Shown in pieces: positions 57,762 to 64,000 of a stretch of 64,000 bases of DNA; positions within the stretch are counted from its first letter, which is position 1; every line of letters begins with the position of its first letter. The notes under the pieces are model-generated. The model made no database searches. It worked only from the letters and a program-made list of their open reading frames with translations, and was not told where the DNA came from. Position numbers and translations under genes: made by a program. The stretch comes from Alphaproteobacteria bacterium. GTDB lineage: Bacteria; Pseudomonadota; Alphaproteobacteria; Micropepsales; Micropepsaceae. The stretch is from NCBI GenBank assembly GCA_016124385.1, contig WGNU01000001.1, positions 186,001 through 250,000 of the forward strand, read 5' to 3'.

Positions 57762-58559
57762 ATGTCCAATCTGAAGGGCCGCGTGGCGCTGGTCACGGGC
57801 GCCGCGCGCGGCATCGGCCTTGCGACGGCCCGGGCGCTGGGGCGCGCCGGCGCATCCGTCATGCTGACCGACATCCTGGACACGGACGGTCAGAACGCCG
57901 TCGCCGCCCTCGAAGGCGAAGACATCAAGGCGCGCTATCTGCGCCACGACGTGACGGACGAAGCTGCGTGGCAGAACGCCGTCGCCGCGACGGAGAAGGC
58001 GTTCGGCGGGCTCGACATCCTCGTCAACAACGCGGGCATCTTCTTCGCAAAGCCGATGGGCGAGACGACCATCGAAGAGTTCCGCCGCATGCAGGCGATC
58101 AATGTCGATGGCGTGTTCCTCGGCATGAAGACGGCCGCTCCCGCAATCGCGAAGCGTGCGGGCAAATGGCAAGGCGGCGGGGCGATCGTGAACCTCTCAT
58201 CGGTCGCGGGATTGGCGGGCGCGGCGCTTGCCGTTCCCTACAACGCCTCGAAGGGCGCCGTGCGCATCATGACGAAGGGCGCGGCATTGGAGCTGGCGCC
58301 GCAGAAGATCCGCGTCAACTCCGTCCATCCCGGCGTCATCGAGACGAAGATGGGTCAGCAGGTAATCGACGACATGGCAGCCGTCGGCGTCATGGGTGGC
58401 GCGAACGAGGTGCGGGAAAATCTCGTCACTCTGCATCCGATCGGCCATTTCGGCCTGCCCGCCGACGTCGCGAACGGGATCGTGTTTCTTTCCTCTGACG
58501 AAGCGGCGTTCATCACTGGCACGGAACTCGTCGTCGATGGCGGCATGACGGCGCGCTAG
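57762..58559 (+). CDS. Short-chain dehydrogenase/reductase
   Basis: A 265-residue classical SDR with TGAARGIGLATARALG, LTDILDTDGQ (Asp after strand 2, favouring NAD), NNAGIFF and the catalytic YNASK. The C-terminal ITGTELVVDGGMTAR is a typical end. Likely oxidises or reduces a secondary alcohol; the substrate is unknown. It ends overlapping the convergent membrane-protein gene by four bases. RBS AGAGGGAGAACGAC precedes the ATG. Confidence 0.92.
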   Translation: MSNLKGRVALVTGAARGIGLATARALGRAGASVMLTDILDTDGQNAVAALEGEDIKARYLRHDVTDEAAWQNAVAATEKAFGGLDILVNNAGIFFAKPMGETTIEEFRRMQAINVDGVFLGMKTAAPAIAKRAGKWQGGGAIVNLSSVAGLAGAALAVPYNASKGAVRIMTKGAALELAPQKIRVNSVHPGVIETKMGQQVIDDMAAVGVMGGANEVRENLVTLHPIGHFGLPADVANGIVFLSSDEAAFITGTELVVDGGMTAR

Positions 58560-59128
58560 CGCACCGAGGCGGCGATCATCGCAGTGGCGCCCAGTACATA
58601 GAGACTGGCAAGGCCGCCGAGCGCGGCCTTGAACAGCCGGCCGGAGAAACGCGACCATACGACGGTGATGCAGATGAGTGCGATCAGCGCCTCGAGGGGC
58701 ATCACGATCGCCGCGTGGTGCGATGCCTCCCAATAAGAGAGGGGGCTCTCGAACCGCCAATCCCAAAACGGCCAGAAATGCGCGTGTGCGTCGCTGTGAT
58801 GCGTCGCGAAATCGGCGGCGACATGCAGCAGCGCGGAACCCGCGAAGACGAGCGCGATGCTCGATCCCATCCCCCAGCCGGCCAGCGCGATCGCGCCGTA
58901 GACGAAGACGGAATTGAGGATCGCGTCGATGCCTTGAAACGCGGCGCTGAAATAGAGCTCGCGCCAGATTGTCTCCTGCGGCACGCCGCTGAAAGTCGCG
59001 CCGAGGAAAAGCACATAGATGGCCGCATCGGGAAGGAGCGCCCCCGCGGTCACCGCGTTGTTGCGCGCAGGCGCGCCCGGCCGGCTGAACGCGGCGGCGG
59101 CAATCAGCAGATGCGTTGGCGTGTTCAT
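58556..59128 (-). CDS. DUF457-like membrane-bound hydrolase (YdjM/YbcI-related), uncertain
   Basis: A 190-residue inner-membrane protein with about four membrane segments. The opening NTPTHLLIAAAAFSRPG, the acidic AGALLPDAAIYV and the histidine-rich HVAADFATHHSDAHAHFWPF are like the metal ligands of the DUF457/YdjM group. Such proteins are often automatically called cobalamin-related; there is no support for that here. Reaction unknown. Two small exported-protein genes lie next on the same strand. Confidence 0.72.
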   Translation of the reverse strand: MNTPTHLLIAAAAFSRPGAPARNNAVTAGALLPDAAIYVLFLGATFSGVPQETIWRELYFSAAFQGIDAILNSVFVYGAIALAGWGMGSSIALVFAGSALLHVAADFATHHSDAHAHFWPFWDWRFESPLSYWEASHHAAIVMPLEALIALICITVVWSRFSGRLFKAALGGLASLYVLGATAMIAASVR

Positions 59129-59153
59129 GTGCCGGCCGTAAAGGCGCGGCGCA

Positions 59154-59504
59154 TTATTTCTCGCAATACCGGATGCCGAGCGCGGCCATCTCCGCCGGCG
59201 CGATGCACGTCTTGTCGTTGATTTCCACGACGGTGAACGTGGTCGGCGGCTCGCCTTCCATGCGCACGATGACGGTCTTGTCGTCCTTCACCTCGTAGGT
59301 GACGGATTTGGTCTCGCCGCCCGCGATGAAGCTGGAGGAGGTGAACTCGATTTTCCGGTCTTCCTCGTTTGCCATGCCCGTGACAATTCCGCCGAGGGGC
59401 CCCTCGGCCTGCAATTCCCACTCGCCGATCAGCGGATTGGAGTCGCCGCACGCGGACTGCGTCAAGAGCACGGCGAAGGAGAATGCCGCACGGGTCGTTT
59501 TCAT
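59154..59504 (-). CDS. Small exported protein, possible lipoprotein
   Basis: A 116-residue protein with a signal peptide ending LTQSAC. The Cys at 19 may be a lipid-attachment site, but the -3 residue is Gln, so the lipobox is not good. The mature part (GDSNPLIGEWELQAEGPLGG...) forms a beta-rich lipocalin-like pattern, such as YEVKDDKTVIVRMEG. No known family. Next to another exported-protein gene on the same strand. Confidence 0.7.
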   Translation of the reverse strand: MKTTRAAFSFAVLLTQSACGDSNPLIGEWELQAEGPLGGIVTGMANEEDRKIEFTSSSFIAGGETKSVTYEVKDDKTVIVRMEGEPPTTFTVVEINDKTCIAPAEMAALGIRYCEK

Positions 59505-59605
59505 GGTTCTGGTCCCCGGTTGAAGCCGGCGAAAGGCTAGCCCGCCGCCGCCGCCAAGGGAAGAAACGCGACGGCCACAGGCCGCCCTTGGGCGACCGGC
59601 CGGGA

Positions 59606-60055
59606 TCAGGAATGCGGCGCCGCGCAGCGCACGAAGGAGCCGCCGAGCCCGGCAAGCGCGCCCTCGCCCTCGTCCGGGCGGATCTCGAGGCGATCGGTAC
59701 CATCGGCGACGTGGAGCCGCATGAAACCGTCCTCGAGCGTGAAATCCTTGCCATGAACGCCCGGCTCGAACGAGCCGTCCTCGGGCTCGGGATCAACCAC
59801 TTCGCGCACCGCGAATTGGCGGAGCACCGGCGTCTCGCCCTCCGCCTCGCGCACGGTGACGAGCACCAGCGAAGGATCCTTGGCATCGGGCGAATAGACG
59901 AAGCGGAGTTCCTCCAACGTCGCCGGGCTCGCGGCCGCGTCGGCCTGCCAGCACGTGCTTGCGGTCGCCGGCGGCGTTCCCGTGACGGCACTGAGCGAGC
60001 CGCCCGTGGAAAGCGCCGATGCGAGAAAAGCGATCAGAACGGATGTTTTCGCCAT
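59606..60055 (-). CDS. Small exported protein, unknown function
   Basis: A 149-residue secreted or periplasmic protein with a signal peptide (cleavage near SLSA). Mature part is beta-rich with two cysteines (CWQADAA and FVRCAAPHS) that may form a disulfide. I find no family. It sits between the small exported protein and rho on the same strand. Confidence 0.66.
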   Translation of the reverse strand: MAKTSVLIAFLASALSTGGSLSAVTGTPPATASTCWQADAAASPATLEELRFVYSPDAKDPSLVLVTVREAEGETPVLRQFAVREVVDPEPEDGSFEPGVHGKDFTLEDGFMRLHVADGTDRLEIRPDEGEGALAGLGGSFVRCAAPHS

Positions 60056-60189
60056 GGTCTCCCCTCCGGTGGCGGGCTTGAGGAGACGGGGTCAATGGGG
60101 CGGCAATCGTGCCTAGCGATGGCTAAATTGCGGCACCGGTTGACGTCTCAAGGCCCGGTGAAGGTGAGGGGACTAGATCACGGGACAAG

Positions 60190-60244
60190 GGCCGCCCGCT
60201 GTGGCGGCCGTCACGTCTTGAGCGCGCGGGAAGTGTAGCGGCCG

Positions 60245-60250
<6 letters not shown>
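60190..60250. repeat. Hairpin and 17-base direct repeat at the rho stop codon
   Basis: GGCCGCC and GGCGGCC form a perfect 7-base stem (60190-60209). A 17-base sequence TGTRGCGGCCGTCACGT is repeated at 60200-60216 and 60234-60250 with one mismatch; the second copy contains the rho stop codon. Confidence 0.6.
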
Positions 60251-61501
<1,251 letters not shown>

Positions 61502-61794
61502 TTCGGTAATCGAAGCCAACATGGGCAAATCCGACTGGGATGGGGCAAGGAGGGAGGAAAGGCCGGACGAACCGTTGAACCCTGGGGTGGCGGGGTCGGT
61601 CGATGGTCCAACGGCCATCGCGCGAGACGCCGGGAAACGAGTGCCGGATCCGAACCAGCGCGCGGGTCAGGTCTGACGCCTGGGGGCTCGCTGCCCCGTT
61701 CAACGCGAGATGGACGGAAGATAGAACGCTTCGAGAGGTAAGCCGTTCCGGATGAAAACGCAAGGGATTGTAGCAACTGACTATGAACAGGGGC

Positions 61795-62493
61795 CTAAGC
61801 CACGGGGTCAAGAAAGGTACCAGTCTCAAGGTCCCTCTCTTGCCGACACAAGATCGTCACGACATTGCGGCCATCGTAAAACTTCAACGTTACCGCATCC
61901 GGAAGGGGCTGATCGACAAGCTCCAAATAGCCAAACCGATCATCTCTCGGAATTACCCCATCGGAAGCACGAGACAGATCAAATACCTGGAGCTTATAAG
62001 TTCCATCGTCCCCCCAAATGCAACCAGCAACCAAACCGATGTCTAACGACTGCCATGGCCCCCACTCGGCGCGAACTATCTCGCCATTCGGATAGGTTAC
62101 CGTCGCCTCACAGTTCGTGGGTTCAAATGCCACTCCTTCGATCACGTGTCCGCTTGAGTATCCAAACCGATAAGAACGAAACCGCGGAACGTAAAACTCT
62201 ACTGGACAAAAACCATCGGGCGCGGGGCTCTCTCCGCCCAAATCGACACACTCGGGAAGCTTCATCACGCGCGTGCTCGTGTAGTCGCACGAATAGAGCG
62301 CGTACCACACTCCATCACTCTCAAATGGTTCGAAAGTCGCCGAGCCAAACGCTCCATGATTCCGTCGGTAGCTCCCGACCGCATCATCTCCGTTGAAAAT
62401 AGTGACCACACTGTCTCGCCCATGCTTCGAATCCTCGCGAGGCACCGAGGCCGCTCTTGCGTGATACGGCCGCGCGCTTAGGACTTTTCCCAT
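61795..62493 (-). CDS. Hypothetical protein in low-GC insertion
   Basis: A 232-residue protein rich in aromatic residues, e.g. GVWYALYSCDYTSTRVMKLPECVDLGGE and GFCPVEFYVPRFRSYRFGY. Several cysteines are present. I do not recognise the family. It is strikingly AT-richer than its neighbours: a 60-base sample inside it is 50% GC, while a 60-base sample in hemH is 78%. It lies between two genes (hemJ and rho) that are normally adjacent. GAGGGAC precedes the ATG, and an inner GTG (62409) is another possible start. Signs point to recent horizontal arrival. The reverse-strand frame is a shadow. Confidence 0.6.
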   Translation of the reverse strand: MGKVLSARPYHARAASVPREDSKHGRDSVVTIFNGDDAVGSYRRNHGAFGSATFEPFESDGVWYALYSCDYTSTRVMKLPECVDLGGESPAPDGFCPVEFYVPRFRSYRFGYSSGHVIEGVAFEPTNCEATVTYPNGEIVRAEWGPWQSLDIGLVAGCIWGDDGTYKLQVFDLSRASDGVIPRDDRFGYLELVDQPLPDAVTLKFYDGRNVVTILCRQERDLETGTFLDPVA

Positions 62494-62503
62494 GCCGAGT
62501 CCC

Positions 62504-62962
62504 TCAAAAAGGTTTCACGATCACGAGGATGACAACGAGGATGATCGTGATGCTCGGGATCTCGTTGAGCATCCGCCAGGTCCGCGGGTCGCGCATCCCC
62601 TCGCCTTGGCCGAGCTTCCTCACCTGGCCGGCGAGAAAGCCATGAAACCCTGAAAGCGCCAGCACCAGCGTCAGCTTGGCGTGCAGCCAATACTGCCCGT
62701 CCAGGTATTCCGGCCGCACGGCGATCATGAGCAGCCCGAAGAGCCACGCCGCACCCATCGCCGGATTGAGGATGATGCGCAGCAAACGCGTCTCGCGGAC
62801 CGTCCAGGCCTCCGCCTCGCGCGAGCCCTTGGCGGCCTCCAGATGGTAGACGAAGAACCGGGGGAGCATGAGCATCCCCGCCATCCAGAAGATGACGGAG
62901 ACGACGTGGAGCGCTTTCACCCATTCGAAGACCGGGCTCTCGAACGCTTGAAAAAAGCTCAT
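62504..62962 (-). CDS. hemJ: Protoporphyrinogen IX oxidase HemJ
   Basis: A 152-residue membrane protein with four helices. The family signature ALHVVSVIFWMAGMLMLPRFFVYHLE and the later YWLHAKLTLVLALSGFHG contain the conserved His, Arg and Lys residues that bind heme. It oxidises protoporphyrinogen IX, the penultimate step of heme synthesis, with electrons passing to the respiratory chain. It overlaps hemH by four bases (ATGA), so it is coupled to the next enzyme, ferrochelatase. Confidence 0.93.
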   Translation of the reverse strand: MSFFQAFESPVFEWVKALHVVSVIFWMAGMLMLPRFFVYHLEAAKGSREAEAWTVRETRLLRIILNPAMGAAWLFGLLMIAVRPEYLDGQYWLHAKLTLVLALSGFHGFLAGQVRKLGQGEGMRDPRTWRMLNEIPSITIILVVILVIVKPF

Positions 62963-63999
62963 GCGGCGACCTCCGCAAGCGCGTGGGGACAGGCCGCCAG
63001 GCCGGCCGGGCAGATCCGCCTGCCCGTGATGCCGGGCGCGGTGGCCGCGCAGGCTTTCGTGACAAGTTGCGCCAAGGCCGCGATGAACGCCGGCTCGATG
63101 CCCAGCGCCGGCACCCGGACATAGGCGGCCGCCCCCGCCTGCTCGGCCAGGGCGCGGTATTCGATGTCGAGCTCGACGAGCGTTTCGGAATGCTCCGACA
63201 CGAATGCGATCGGAACGACGATGAGCGCAAGGCCCTCCCGCGCTGCCGCCTCGATCTCGGCATCGGTTGAAGGTCCGATCCATTTGAGCGGCCCGACCCG
63301 GCTTTGGTAGGTGACGCGCCACGCGTCTGGGGGAAGCGCGGCCGCGGCAGCGACGGCCGCCGCCGTCTGCTCGACCTGCCATTGATAGGGATCGCCGGCC
63401 TTCACGACCCGCTCCGGCAACCCGTGCGCCGAGAACAGAACCCGGCGGTTCGCATCCGACGGCAACGCCGCCAGAGCGGTTTTCAGACGCTCGGCATGCC
63501 CAGCGATGAACCCCGGCAGGGTCGGATAGCAGCAGACGGTTTTTGTCGGCACCATCAGCCCGGCTTCCCGCGCCGCCTCACGCCATTCGAGCAGCGAAGA
63601 CGCCGTCGTCGTCGTTGAGAATTGCGGATAAAGCGGCAGCAGCACAATTTCGTCCGGCCCGAACCGCGCGACGGCCTTGGCGACCTCCCGCGCCCGCGGA
63701 TGCCAATAGCGCATCGCGACAAGGACCAACGTCTCGGTCCCGGGCTCTTCCAATGCGTCGCTGAGCGCCCGGGCCTGGGCTTCCGTTTCGGGCAGAATGG
63801 GCGAGCCCCCGCCCATCTGTTCGTAGATCTCCCGCGCGAACGGCGCCCGCCGCCCTGCGATGAAGCGGGCCAGCGGCGCCCGCAGAAAGCCTGGAAGCCG
63901 GATAATCGCAGGATCAGAAAACAGGTTCTGAAGGAACGGCTGAACCGCCTCTGGCGAATCCGGCCCCCCCAGATTGAACAGCACGACCGCCCGCTTCAC
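62959..63999 (-). CDS. hemH: Ferrochelatase
   Basis: A 346-residue enzyme inserting iron into protoporphyrin IX. Catalytic His192 (FSAHGLPERV), the Glu region VPIAFVSEHSETLVELDIEY, and ligand-binding GPLKWIGPSTD are present. Internal Cys156-Cys157 plus C-terminal Cys317, Cys330 and Cys337 are suggestive of a [2Fe-2S] cluster, as in Caulobacter HemH. The start is the GTG two bases from the right edge; an earlier start beyond the window cannot be excluded. hemE would be the expected next gene. Confidence 0.92.
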   Translation of the reverse strand: MKRAVVLFNLGGPDSPEAVQPFLQNLFSDPAIIRLPGFLRAPLARFIAGRRAPFAREIYEQMGGGSPILPETEAQARALSDALEEPGTETLVLVAMRYWHPRAREVAKAVARFGPDEIVLLPLYPQFSTTTTASSLLEWREAAREAGLMVPTKTVCCYPTLPGFIAGHAERLKTALAALPSDANRRVLFSAHGLPERVVKAGDPYQWQVEQTAAAVAAAAALPPDAWRVTYQSRVGPLKWIGPSTDAEIEAAAREGLALIVVPIAFVSEHSETLVELDIEYRALAEQAGAAAYVRVPALGIEPAFIAALAQLVTKACAATAPGITGRRICPAGLAACPHALAEVAA

Positions 64000-64000
64000 C

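Noticed and set aside
61752..62396. Plus-strand frame of 214 codons in the low-GC insert
   Set aside because: Composition is that of a shadow; the minus frame has a good ribosome site and protein-like residue pattern.

Overview
This window is a GC-rich, gene-dense chromosomal segment of an alphaproteobacterium. The evidence is the right-hand gene order hemH-hemJ-rho ... mnmE-mnmG-rsmG-parA-parB, holA-lptE-leuS, two ParB-binding parS palindromes (core GTTTCACGTGAAAC), a cluster of GANTC (CcrM-type) sites beside one of them, and alphaproteobacterial families (DUF3576 lipoprotein beside leuS, DUF6489, long RibA). The order is the one usually found close to the replication origin in this class. 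oriC itself is not visible and may lie just beyond the right edge, where hemE would be expected. Genus cannot be fixed from the sequence; a Rhodospirillales- or Rhizobiales-like lineage fits.

Left third (1-23.9 kb): the start of purU, tRNA-Gly(GCC), a thioredoxin-TPR co-chaperone followed by a tightly overlapping LonN / Trm112 / DUF971 run, a UbiH-family monooxygenase divergent from the nitrogen-control pair glnK-amtB (with a strong terminator after amtB), ftsK-lolA, a polyamine-type pair (PuuD-like hydrolase overlapping a PuuA-like ligase), two unknown membrane-anchored repeat proteins, an SDR-pirin-hydrolase run, and an RND efflux operon divergent from its likely TetR repressor with a palindromic operator between them. 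A putrescine/pyruvate-type aminotransferase follows.

Middle (24-38.6 kb): exonuclease III, a hotdog thioesterase, a MacA-MacB-type exporter in three overlapping genes, an MBL-fold hydrolase, an orphan OmpR-type response regulator, ribA, an L,D-transpeptidase, a YggS PLP protein, a ThiE-like protein, a GT9-like glycosyltransferase and a porin with its own terminator.

Right (38-64 kb): the origin-proximal core. leuS-lptE-holA converge on parB-parA-rsmG-mnmG, which are transcribed as an overlapping series with mnmE upstream. parS sites lie inside rsmG and next to the mnmE stop. About 11 kb of accessory genes (thioredoxin-domain protein, dienelactone hydrolase, quinone oxidoreductase, aldehyde dehydrogenase, AhpD-like protein, a 2OG-Fe(II) oxygenase next to an HD-domain protein with diiron-oxygenase-like ligands, methyltransferase, SDR, small exported proteins) separate mnmE from rho. 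Between rho and hemJ sits an unknown gene of clearly lower GC, probably acquired by transfer. No rRNA, insertion sequence, CRISPR array or prophage was seen.
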